A DNA stretch of 64,000 nucleotides from Phoenix dactylifera. Taxonomy: Eukaryota; Streptophyta; Magnoliopsida; Arecales; Arecaceae. Location of the stretch: assembly GCF_009389715.1 (NCBI RefSeq), contig NC_052395.1, forward strand, positions 18,020,229 to 18,084,228. Reading direction: 5' to 3'. Under the pieces are notes generated by a model. It searched no databases. It was not told the DNA's origin and saw nothing but the letters and a program-made list of their open reading frames with translations. Positions 13,308 to 25,362 of this stretch are shown here, piece by piece. Position numbers and translations under genes: made by a program. Positions within the stretch are counted from its first letter, which is position 1, and the number at the start of each line of letters is the position of its first letter.

Positions 13308-13475
13308 AGAAGAGTCCGAGTCTTCTGCGCAAGTGAAGGAGAAGTCCAATCCAAAAAATTCGTAGCTGCCACAACAACTGTAAATTTGAATTTCAAATTC
13401 ATTCAAATTTGTGGCAGCTACGAATTTCTGGGATAGGTCTTCTCCTTCACTTGCGCAGAAGACTCGGACTCTTCT
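13308..13475. repeat. 168 bp near-palindromic inverted repeat (hairpin)
   Basis: The left arm (about 13308-13375) and right arm (about 13408-13475) are inverted copies. GAGTCCGAGTCTTCTGCGCA and its complement bracket the structure, and GTAGCTGCCACAA pairs with TTGTGGCAGCTAC near the centre. The ~30 bp centre is itself partly palindromic (AAATTTGAATTTCAAATTC). Pairing is interrupted by a few mismatches and small bulges. The left arm, read forward, encodes a plausible acidic peptide, so it may derive from a captured coding fragment. No terminal target duplication was found. Confidence 0.85.
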
Positions 13476-13784
13476 GGTGAATCCATTGCAACATAACATC
13501 ATTGCCACCATTGCCTTGACCAAATTTCTGTAAACTATAATGTTCTTTCCTTTTAATCCTACACCTCCTCCTTTAGAGTGACGATCGCAGCAAGATTCGA
13601 CTCAGACAACTTAATCCGGTCAAATTTGCCTATGATCTTGCCATGCGAGGAGATATGAAGGGATTTGCTTCCTTTCCTTTGCACCGACATATAGGGTGGC
13701 ACATCAAAGTTAAAGCATGATGTTTGGGCTCCACCAAAAGGAGGAGATCCCGGTGCTAGTGTCATGATCAATTTGATAACCACC

Positions 13785-14100
13785 TAACAATTTATTGATA
13801 CATGCTCACCATATTATTGATATGTACTCTTATATTTTATTGATACACCTTAAATTGAAGTAATACATCTGCACCAAAAAAAATGAAGCAATACATAGTT
13901 TAAATCGTTGTTTTTTAATACATAGTATATATCTAAGTAATACATATATGAGTTTTCTTAGTATGCATGATACACACTAAATATTTTATTGATACAACCT
14001 TATGCTTTATTGATGTACATCTCAAATCGAGTTCAGGCATGGTCAAAATTGTTATTTGTTAATATATATTATATGTCCAAACAATACACACCTAAGCCTT
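13785..14100. repeat. degenerate TATTGATACAT-type AT-rich repeat
   Basis: Variants of TTATTGATACA and AATACATA recur every 20-40 bases. Non-coding, low complexity. Confidence 0.55.
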
Positions 14101-14179
14101 CTTAATACCTGAGCATCCTAGTTTGATTTTCTAAAACTTCTTAGAATCTCTAGCGACGAAATCAATTTATCCCTCATTG

Positions 14180-14840
14180 TATCTGTTGTGGTTGAAATTT
14201 GGCCCGAGGGTGACCACGCCGGAGGAAGCCAAGAAGCCGCCGGCCGGGATAGAAAAGGAGAGCCGACCTCCTTTGCTCCGGGGTACTTGCATAAAGCCTT
14301 GGCCGGAGATTCCGGCGAAGGCCCTTTGATGGCTAAGTTATCTCCGGCCAAGACCCTCCGATGGCTAAGTTAGCAGAGTTTTTGGAAAGTTTTCTGAATG
14401 CCTTTTATGGCCTCTTATGGCTTACCAAGGGCCTTTTCCTACCCCCTTTTTGTAGGGTGAGGGTCTCGGCCATTATCTGAAATCTCAGATCAAGCTGTGA
14501 TCAGCTGGCCATTAGCCGTTACCTAAAATCTTGGGTCGAGCTGTGATCAGCTGGCCATTAGCTGGATTTAAACAGAATCATGGAGATCAATCTCGCAGGC
14601 GGAGGATTCAGGAGATATCTTTCCAGATTTATTTGAATATGAATTCTGAGGATCTGCAGGATCTTCAACGGAATTAAGGTTGACAGGGCCGAGGTCGGCT
14701 CGGCCTTCAACGGGGTCCGATGTCGGCTCGGCCTTCGGCGGGGTCCGAGGTCGGCCTGACTCTGAGCAGGACCGAGGTTTAACCTGCTCGGCTCTGAGGT
14801 CTACCCAGCCGAAATTGGATGGCTCCATGCTGGAGTAGGA
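14180..14840. repeat. GC-rich repeat relic, probably retrotransposon LTR debris
   Basis: Base composition jumps from AT-rich to GC-rich. It contains an imperfect ~40 bp direct repeat ending CTGTGATCAGCTGGCCATTA (about 14468-14555) and two ~29 bp units with GTCGGCTCGGCCTTC and CGGGGTCCGA (about 14695-14755). No reverse transcriptase or gag coding is seen. The word usage resembles LTR debris, but ends and primer site were not found, so the class is unproven. Confidence 0.4.
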
Positions 14841-15064
14841 CGATCCATTTTGCCTCCCATCAGCATCATTTTTGACTGGGTGAGAGAGTTGACGCCATTG
14901 GAGGCGACACCAAGTCCTCTAGTTTGAGCCTATTTGAGATCTCGCAATTTTATAAAAAGAGGGTGGTAGAGAAGAGAGATAGTGATGAAAGTTGAAATAG
15001 CAGGTTATGGCTATGCAGTTCTCGATGGCACCGTGTGCATGCTAGTGCGGGGTAAAAGAGAGAA

Positions 15065-15115
15065 AAATTTAAGAGAGAGAGAGAGGGGAAGAGAGAGGAA
15101 GAGAGAGGTTTTTTA
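15065..15115. repeat. GA-rich microsatellite
   Basis: A run of GAGAGA and GGAAGAGAGAGG. Simple repeat without coding content. Confidence 0.8.
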
Positions 15116-16039
15116 GAAAAAAGAGATAGGCTTTGGGAGTTGTGAGATGAGAAATGTGGTGCATGCGCTTAGGGGATCTCCTAGGATAATATACTTCAGT
15201 GACTACACTAGAAGATTTTTATCTCTAAGATAGTAAGACTCTTAAAGACAATACATTGGGCAACAAATCTTTTTCGAATGCACCAAAGAAAACACATGAT
15301 AGAAAGTTTTTCCTCAATTGCACAAATTCCTTGTTGATGAAATAATCATGAATCATATTCTTGAACTAATCATCTTCCATGAATTTTGTAATCTAATCAT
15401 GAAATTATTCATAACTTATAATTAAAAAACGCAACTCTTGTTTCCTCTTTTTTTTTTTAACACAAGCCTGGGCCGCAATTCCAACCAATTGGGCTGGATT
15501 AAAAAACAGGCCCATTGGCCGAATGTGGAACTCTGGATCGGTCTTGCTGACCATCTGAGACCATCTTAGAATTCAATATATCCATATTTTGCTAAGTTAA
15601 ACTCTACTTATAAATGCCGATATCTTTGTCATTTACATCAATCTCCATCTTAAACTCTTCTGAGTCTGATATCTAAGCACATATTTATATTGGTATCCCA
15701 CCTTTCAAGCTCATATATTAAACTTCATCGTTTTTTTGTGTGGAATATTAAACTTATTGTTGCTTGTTGGTGCAATACAAGTATGAAATCGTGAATGTAA
15801 TCTGATATATTTAACCAAAAATCTCTGTGAACACAGGGTATAAACTTGCAAAATATTGGTTAGCGAGCCCGCGCTTGGATCGTTGCTTTCTCTTTATATA
15901 TTTAAAAATTTATAACATGGGGTATAGTTTTGAAATATATTTTTGAACTCTGTTCAGCTAACTGGTTATTGTTTTTATTTATTTTGATACTTAGTAGCAT
16001 TTGCCATAAGTTTTCCATCTGGTATGGAAGATGGAATTA

Positions 16040-16520
16040 GATTGGGTCGGATGCTAATCGGATCAAAAATTCATCAATCTAAATCTAACCTATTTATTAA
16101 ATAGATTAAAAATTTTGATTTGAATCTAATGCCCACATAATCTATTTATTAAATATATCAAATCAAGTCAATGAGTTAAATAAGTGAAGTAGATTTTTAA
16201 TGAATCAAATGGATTTAAACAAATTAAAAAATCACGTTAAATAAAGGAGAAATAAGTTAAAAAGATTTTAGATAAATTAAATAGATCTATTTTTAAATAG
16301 GCTATCTAATCCAATTTGAATGTTAAATTGGTTTTAAAAGAGCCAGGTATATAAAATTTTAACCAAATATGCGCGTTAAATAAGTTAAACGTATCAGATA
16401 TCTTAAATCTAAATCAAACTGGATGTTAAATTGGTTAGATATATCAATCTATTTACAAAGTAAATTTATTTAATTAAAATTTAAATCTATTTATTGCAGA
16501 ATTGGAATTTATGAGTTGGA
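16040..16520. repeat. AT-rich degenerate repeat (TTAAATAGATTAAA family)
   Basis: Variants of TTATTAAATAGATTAAA, GTTAAATAAGT and AAATTGGTT recur many times on both strands. It is non-coding. It resembles AT-rich MITE-like debris, but no paired terminal repeats or target duplication could be defined. Confidence 0.45.
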
Positions 16521-17305
16521 TCGCATTTTGCGGGACCTAATTGCTTTTTAAATTCCAGTGATGGAGGCCAGTTATGGGTGTGTTTGCGAGCCTCTCAAGC
16601 GGAATCCGGCGACGGCGACGGCGACGGCGACAGAACGCGGGAAGTGGCGCTGGAATTTGCTGGCGTCACCCATGTGTGCACGTGGCCCGATGTTCCCAAT
16701 CCCTTTCAGTGGGACCCAGTTTGAAATAGCGAAAAAGATTCAAGAACATAAATAATATTTTTTTTGTGAGAAAAACGATGAACTGGGCTGGGCCCCGCAT
16801 AGCAATGAGTAGCTTCCAACTCCAGGGCTGGACACAGAGCCGAGAATTACGCTGGGCCCACAACGTCTCTGTTCATCCCTCGCCCCTCTCTCTCTCTCTC
16901 GGCTGTACCCACCTTGCCGTCGATCCTGGCCGTCGGATCAGCGAGCCTACTCTGACCAAAAAATAGACCGGGTACGTTCACCAGTTGCAGTCGGGCATCA
17001 TCACAATGTTGATGACATGGTATCGTATGCTCATGGGCGGTGACGAGAATCGCGGACTAAACGGCTAGAATGTTTGAATGGAGGGGTAACATCGTAAATA
17101 TGAAGGAAAGATAGGGCGTCGGTTTTGAGCCGCGCTCCCAGGGGTAGTTCTAAATACACCCCCCCTATTGCTCAGGACACCCCCCAAAAATTAAAAAAAA
17201 AAATACCCAAACTAACCTTTAGTGTAATTACCATATTGCCCTTGAAATTTTCTCAGTACACCCCCTTCCTCCTCCTCCGTTTCGTGCTCCGTTCGGCACT
17301 GGATC

Positions 17306-17395
17306 GCCGAACAAAATGCTTCTGTTCGGCTGAACGGTGCCGAACAGAAGGCTTCTGTTCGGCAACCCTCAACCGAACAGAATCCTTCTGTTCGG
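17306..17395. repeat. three tandem perfect stem-loops (CCGAACAGAA / TTCTGTTCGG)
   Basis: 17306-17330, 17339-17363 and 17373-17395 are each a 10-11 bp stem with a 3-base loop; the first stem has one mismatch. They sit inside the Mutator-like element next to its minisatellite. Confidence 0.85.
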
Positions 17396-17399
17396 CGGA

Positions 17400-18300
17400 G
17401 GAAAGGGGAGGAGGGGTAGGAGGGTGGGGAGGAGGCGGCGGAGGGGGGAGGGGTAGGAGGGGTAGTTGGAGGAGGGGGAGGTGGAGGAGGAGGAGGAGGA
17501 GGGGGAGGTGGAGGAGAAGGGGGAGGAGGGGTAGGAGGAGGAGGAGGAATGGGAGCAGGGAGGAATAGGGGGTGGAGGAGGAGGCAAAGAAGGGGGAGAA
17601 GGCGGAGGGGGATGCAGAGTAAGAGGGGATGGGGATGGGGGGCGGAGGTAGAGGGGTGGAGGAGTAGGAGGAGGGAGGAGGGAGGAGGAGGAGGAGGGTG
17701 AATAGGCGGAGGAGGAGGGGAGAGGGATGAGGGGGAGGCAGAGGTGGGCGGGAAGAGGGGGAGGAGGAGGAGGCAGAGGCAGGGCGGAGGAGGAGGGGAG
17801 AGGGATGAGGGGGAGGCAGAGGTGGGCGAGAAGAGGGGGAGGGGGAGGAGGAGGATGAGGAGGGGGGAGGAGGAGGAGGCAGAGGCGGGGCGGAGGAGGA
17901 GGGGAGAGGGATGAGGGGGAGGCAGAGGTGGGCGGGAAGAGGGGGAGGGGGAGGAGGAGGATGAGGAGGGGGGAGGAGGAGGAGGCAGAGGCGGGGCGGA
18001 GGAGGAGGGGAGAGGGATGAGGGGGAGGAGGAGGAGGATGAGGAGGGGGGAGGAGGAGGAGGCAGAGGCAGGGCGGAGGAGGAGGGGAGAGGGATGAGGG
18101 GGAGGCAGAGGTGGGCGGGAAGAGGGGGAGGGGGAGGACGAGGATGAGGAGGGGGGAGGAGGAGGAGGCAGAGGCGGGGCGGAGGAGGAGGGGAGAGGGA
18201 TGAGGGGGAGGCAGAGGTGGGCGGGAAGAGGGGGAGGGGGAGGAGGAGGATGAGGAGGGGGGAGGAGGAGGAGGCAGAGGCGGGGGGTGGGGAGGGTGGG
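17400..18300. repeat. G-rich GGA minisatellite
   Basis: Purine-rich repeats on the plus strand. The landmark GAGAGGGATGAGGGGG occurs near 17719, 17797, 17903, 18009, 18086 and 18192, so the unit alternates between about 77 and 106 bp. Frequent GGGG runs give G-quadruplex potential. Not coding. Confidence 0.9.
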
Positions 18301-18436
18301 GGTAATTTAGGAATTTTCAATTTTTTAGGGTGTCCTTAGCAAATGGGGGGGTGTAGAGAGTATTTAATTTTTTTTTAATTTTTGGGGGGTGTCCTGAGCA
18401 ATAGGGGGGGTGTATTTAGAACTACCCCGCTCCCAG

Positions 18437-20014
<1,578 letters not shown>

Positions 20015-20134
20015 GATGAAAAAATTCGGAGTGCTCTCACAGCAATGGAGGAAGCAACCCAACGAGGGGAATTCTGAATTATGATGTCAAGAGTTTCGGA
20101 GCAAGCTGGTCACCTGTTGATGCTATTCGTGTGT

Positions 20135-20409
20135 GTGAAGAGCTCGGACGGTCTGGTCAGACTAAGAATTCAAATTCATATAAATTTAATCACAAACATC
20201 ATGATCGGTTTGTGGTTAGCTTCAATGGATCTGTGTTGCATAGGTTATGGGTCGGGTCTTCTTTGATACCATTTGTAACAACCCATAATCTCACCCAAAA
20301 TGGTAGTCGGAAGGTATTATTTAGATTTTTTGATCTTGTATAAGTACCCAAGATTTATCTAGTGAAAAACTAATATGAATTTAAATACATGTCCGCACGG
20401 ATCTTCATA
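20135..20409 (-). mobile_element. TRIM-like miniature retroelement, partial copy 1
   Basis: Shares one sequence layout with copies at 32545-33335 and 36345-36695. On the minus strand it has an LTR-like segment (20409-20274) ending TGTTACA, followed after two bases by a degenerate match to TGGTATCAGAGC, the plant initiator-Met tRNA primer site, then an internal part with no coding. The distal LTR is missing here. The reading as TRIM is inferred from LTR plus primer-site layout. Confidence 0.6.
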
Positions 20410-21149
20410 AAGATAACCCCAGATTCAAGCTCAAAAGGTAGCATTTTTCATATACTATTTTCAAAAGATGGAGGCCATTGCCCTAATCTTGTGAGACTAT
20501 ATGCCTTCAGTTTGTCCTTGATTTGATTAGAATGTTATGGCCAGGGACCGCATCTAACAGGTTAATAAGCCTTGACTTAAAGCTATACCTGTGAGTTTTG
20601 TGCAGAGAAGCTAATATCCATTATAAAAACAGAATTTGCATTAGAATTTAGATCCATCCGTCCACAAAACATAGAATTGTTGTTAAATGTGGATGTCATG
20701 GAATATGCTCTAAAATAAGTGCATGTAGCTTTAAATCTACACTTTCAAGGGTATACCTAGGTGCATGTCTCATGGTTATGTGAGTGTAAACAACTCATCA
20801 TAGACTCTATTAATTGCCGCCACCATAGCGAAAATATTTATATAGCTATGTCGATGTAAGTATGGTTAATTACTTCCGAAGGGGAGTAACCTTCTTTCCT
20901 GACAGCAATCAATAAAAAAATGCCTCAAGGGAGAAAAATAGGACAACTATATTGGGCCAAGGATGAGGCTGCATTTATAATATCAGAATGGTAGTCACCA
21001 ATATTTTCTCCAATTCATTATAACCATCCATAATTTTTTTTATAATCACAACATTACATAAATCTATGTTTAAATATAAAAATATGAGAAAAGATAAAGA
21101 GGTATGTGTATAATGAAATATGATATGTTTAAATTAAACGAGAATGGAT

Positions 21150-22420
21150 ACGCCCACTAGAGTTCGGAAATAAAATATTACAAAACTAAATTGAAAGATT
21201 AGAAGAGAAAGCCCAAATCAAATAGTAGGTCTCTTATGATTCTCTACATATGATGCCATCTAGTTAGCAGTACAATTAGCTTTTCTATAGATATGTGAAA
21301 CCTTAAGAGATTGTAGAAATCAAATTAGTCTCCCGCAATATTGTAGAAGAAGATGAAGTTTATCTTTATCGGAGGCAGCTCGGAAAGCCATCTGATGACT
21401 GTCGTAGAATTACTTCTAAATAAACCATGAATCCCGTAACATGGAAACAACAAAATTCAGTTCCTTCTATGCCGCCCGCAATTATGCCACTAGTAATATG
21501 GTATCAAATAATATAACACTACTTGCAGCTATAAAAGTATGAATGCTACTTTAGATAACAAAACTTGCTCAACTCGAATACCTTTCTCGAGAATACTACC
21601 GTCAAAATTGATTTTAAAAAGGTAGAGGGGTGGTAGCTCTCAAGAGAAATATGTTACTTTAGAAAACGTAGAGATTGCAAAAGAAGAGCCCAAGATTGCC
21701 GCTGTTGTTAAAGATCTGGCTATAATAACCATCTAAAAAAATTCATGAGCCTAGATAAAGGCTTTTGGAAGAGTTAATCTAGCATTTTATCTTATACCTT
21801 GGAGGATGCAATCATTTCTCACCAACCAAATATTATAAGCAATGTAAGAAGCCATCTCCTTATCATTACTAAAAATCTCTACTGAACAATAGGTAAAAAC
21901 TTTCAGCAAAAAAAAAAAAAAAAACAATAGGTAAAAACTCTTTCATAGAAAGTGACAAAAAAGTGGTTGAGTTTTGTATTGGAGCTTGTCTCCATACTTA
22001 AGATGCAACCATGCATTGAAGAATCACATGAGCCAAAGATTTTTCGACATCAGGGCATACATATATTTATAGTATCTCGAGATATGATCACCATGATGAT
22101 GTAACAAAGCTCCGCATGGTAGTCGAAGCCCCGTTAATTTTCACATAAATAGAGCAATCTTGGGATGAACTTCAAGCTTCCAGACTCAAACCATGTTCTC
22201 AACTGGTTGTTTGGATAGAAAAGGTCAATAAAATCAGATACTTTGGTAGTCAGAATAAAAGGCAGACCCCAAATGAACCTATCACCATATTCACCAACTG
22301 ATATTGGAATTGACATAACTCTATGCATTAACTCATTCAAGAAATATTGGGCAGTAACCAGTTGATTCTATTTCCTTCCATTGGAGTATCAGATCTTTAA
22401 CCATAATTCTCTGTAATGCA
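21150..22420 (-). pseudogene. LINE (L1-type) ORF2 C-terminal relic: zinc-binding RT and RNase H region
   Basis: On the minus strand, scattered frames read in the order of a plant LINE ORF2 C-terminus. First ISVGEYGDRFIWG and KVSDFIDLFYPNNQ (22340-22200), then the zinc-binding motif CPDVEKSLAHVILQC (about 22060-22000), then YNIWLVRNDCIL (about 21840-21800), then an RNase H-like end with KANCTANWMASYVENHKR (about 21290-21230). Stops and frameshifts separate the pieces. It is 5'-truncated and no poly(A) tail was located. Non-functional. Confidence 0.75.
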
Positions 22421-24195
22421 AAAGTATGAACAAAAGTCGGCCATCATGCTAAAAGTAAAGATGACAACCAGAAATCCTGGAGCACATTAATTAATGCACC
22501 ATCTCACTAATTAATATTAGAATAAATAATTGCAGTATAAAAACAAATCTTCTTCCAAACTGAAGATGCACTTTAATTGCAAATCGGATAACATGCAAAT
22601 GACTATAGACCACATTTCATCTTCATAAAAGAGCTCCAACAACCATCGTACACTAAAAAATACCTTGCCATATACATGAGCCTAAGAAATCAATGAGGGA
22701 GTGCCCCAGCTATTGTCCCTAACAAGTTGGCATATGTAAGTCCCACATACATGAGCCTAAGAAACCAAATGCACCCATTTAGAGTTATCATTTTTTTAGC
22801 TGAAATAAATAATTCATACAGATTTAGTATGAATACATTCAAAAAAATCAAAATACAGTATATCTTAAATGTACTAAGCAGCTCATCCTCTCCAACCCAT
22901 AAGTATCTCCATAGTGGTTGGCCACATACGAGGCCATCCAATCTACAATCTTATTGGCATGAAAGGCCACCATCGATTTTGTCCCTCGCAAATTTTTTTT
23001 AATAATACTATTCAACTTTAATAGAACTCATCTAGATATAATAGTATTAGATGCAATTTTATAAAGGTAACCGATCGCAGATAAAGCGCTTTGCTTCCAT
23101 CCCTCTAATTGTCTGAAGAAATGCCGTATCATGCCCATGCAGGATCACTTCTTTCATGCTGAAGTAATGAGAGTTATGGATGGAAGATATTGTAATATTT
23201 TTTATATTTTTGTTTTTTAATATTTTTATATTGTAAGTATCTGAGGCGCAGAGATGTATACACGAGACACGAAAAAATATTTTAACATTAGCCATCCTAG
23301 AAAGCACTTTGCCGTAAGCTAATCCTATTCCACTTATGATTCACTTGGTCCACAAAAATAGGAAGATAAAAAAAAAAGTATGATCGAAAAAAAAAAAAAA
23401 TTATTTAGTTCAATTTTTTTAAAAAAATAAAGATAAAAAAGTAGGATTTATATGGAAAATAAGATTTTTATTTTTTTTAGAAAAAAACATGAAGAATATA
23501 ACAAAGTCTTTTTTTTCGTTGGTTGCGAATTAAAATTTTTTTTTTAGTTTTCAAAACTACACTTGAGCTATCAAAATCTATAAATAAATTTTTTATTAAA
23601 AATATAATAGGTATTCCTTTGAAATGTACTTTTTTATGATTAATAAAACATGCAAAACTATTTTTATAGATATTATATTTTTAAAAATAAATTTTACAGA
23701 AAAAATATTTTGGCCAGGAAAGATACTTCTCGCGAAGCACTATTCCATGAGCACTCTCTCCCTTCTCAAACACCTATTTTCACATTGCAATTAGGTATAC
23801 AAATAGCCATATAGATATACTATTCCAAATTAATGAGTAATAGAGAATATTAAAATAAAAATTTATTTAATGAATATATAACAGTAAATTTTGATATATT
23901 TACCGAAGAAACCGTGTGTCACCATGAAGTTAAAACGTCCACCGTCTCTCACGGACGCTGGCGCCGTTAGTCAGTCCTGCCAACGGTCCACCATTAGACG
24001 CCGTTAGTTTCGTTTCTCGAAGCCGCGTGAAAGCACGCCTCCCAAAAAAAAATCATCTCCCATCACCATCTCTCCCCCTGTATTCTTGGATTTTTTTTTC
24101 TTTTTTTTTTCAGCAAAGGGAATTTTTTATTGTTTTTTTAGCTACGATCATTAGAAAGAAACAGAGAGGTAAAGGCTAATATAATAAGTCCCACC
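22421..24195. other. AT-rich intergenic stretch
   Basis: No gene recognised. It holds several A-runs and T-runs (around 23360-23720) and a short phrase repeated near 22676 and 22747 (ATGAGCCTAAGAAA). The final few hundred bases before 24200 are the probable distal promoter of the receptor kinase gene. Confidence 0.5.
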
Positions 24196-25362
24196 TTTGT
24201 CTTCTAAAAGCTCACTTGCAGAGCTCCCATGGCGGTTACCAGTATTTAAACAACACCTAAGCGCTCTCTCTCTTTCTCTCTCTCTCTCTCTCAATTCATC
24301 TACCTTCCGGCGAACTGAAACAAGCCCACATTATCATCTGTGGTCGGAACTCCACCGATGCCCCTTCGAAAGTTCGTCAATCTTTCCCCCTTTATTTATT
24401 CTTGTTCTCGCTAAAAATTGGTTTTTTTTTTGGGTGGAAAGGTTAATGTGGGTCCGATTGCTCCTCTGTAGGCTGCCAGCCTAAAGCCACAGGCTGGAAA
24501 GAGCTGTTGGGGCGTCGAAGAAAAGCACCAGCGGATCGTCGTGGTGGGGTGCATTCTGCTCGAATCTCATTGTGGCAGCAGTGGAACTGGGCCTCTCTCC
24601 GGGAGAGAAAGTGAAGGGTACGGAACGGGGGCGAAGGTCCGATCTTGATTGCTTTCCTTTCTGTCTCTCTGGCTGTGAATCCTCGAGCTGGAAGTAGGAT
24701 CCCGTTGCCGCCCCCATTTTGTTTCTAAAGATCGAGCTGCTCCTTTGTGGATCTGAGCTGGTTGAGGTTTTGTCCTTGTCCCCCCTCCCAAAAGAATCTT
24801 TTTTTTCATTGCTTGGTGGTTGTTTTTCTGGAGTTTTGAGGGTGCCATTTGGATTTAGTTTCCCTTCCCTGAGATTTGTCTGCAAAAGTTTAATTTTTGG
24901 GTTTTTTTTTTTCTTTCTTGTTTTCTTTTAATGCGGGATGAGAAAGTGTAGTTCTTGATTTGGAAGATTAGTTTGGGTAAATTGCAGGTTATAACCCTAG
25001 TTTTATCGAGTCTAAAAACAGAAATTTTGGGTTTCTTGGGCCGTGTCTTCTAGACACTGGGCATTTAACGTTTTGGATATTTTTAGAAGTCTGGGCTTTG
25101 GGAATTTAGGAGTTCGAGGATCAAAATCTTATAAAAGTGCTGCTTTTGTGGTGCATTTCCTATAGTATTACTTCTGGAACTTCTTCACTTTGTCTTCAGG
25201 ATTTTGAGCAAGAGATTAGGTTTCCGAGAAGCTAGGTCTGGAGACTTTGGGATTTTTAGGAGGAATGTGGATTTGGTGATTCTAGATATCTGCGGAAATA
25301 AAATCTTTGAGCGATCTATCCATCGTAGTCTGGTTTGTTGTTCATCTGGGTAGGTGTTGAAG
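24196..25362 (+). promoter_or_regulatory. presumed promoter and 5' leader of the THESEUS1-type kinase, with CT microsatellite
   Basis: A (CT)n tract lies at about 24263-24296. The region between it and the start codon is T-rich and carries several upstream ATG codons. Pyrimidine-rich leader tracts are common in plant genes. Transcription start and any leader intron cannot be fixed from sequence alone. Confidence 0.4.

Larger units (their letters stand above)
17142..18427. mobile_element. non-autonomous Mutator-like DNA element (1286 bp) with exact 9 bp target duplication
   Basis: Both ends read GGGTAGTTCTAAATACACC inward and stay inverted-identical for about 50 bp, through ATTGCTCAGGACACC and into an A-rich tail. 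The element is flanked by the direct repeat CGCTCCCAG (17133-17141 and 18428-18436). A 9 bp duplication with long terminal inverted repeats is typical of Mutator-like elements. There is no transposase. The interior has three short perfect hairpins followed by a G-rich minisatellite. A 355-codon Pro/Ser/Leu frame on the minus strand is a by-product of that minisatellite. A partial second copy of the terminal motif lies at about 18329-18356, inside the right end. Confidence 0.88.

Noticed and set aside
13095..13523. 142-codon minus-strand frame
   Set aside because: Runs straight through the 168 bp hairpin and simple sequence; no family resemblance.
17253..18320. 355-codon Pro/Ser/Leu-rich frame on the minus strand
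   Set aside because: Produced by the GGA minisatellite in the Mutator-like element; no domain, and other frames are similarly open.
24481..24885. 134-codon minus-strand frame upstream of THE1
   Set aside because: Overlaps the presumed leader of the kinase gene; composition is low complexity and no homology is recognised.
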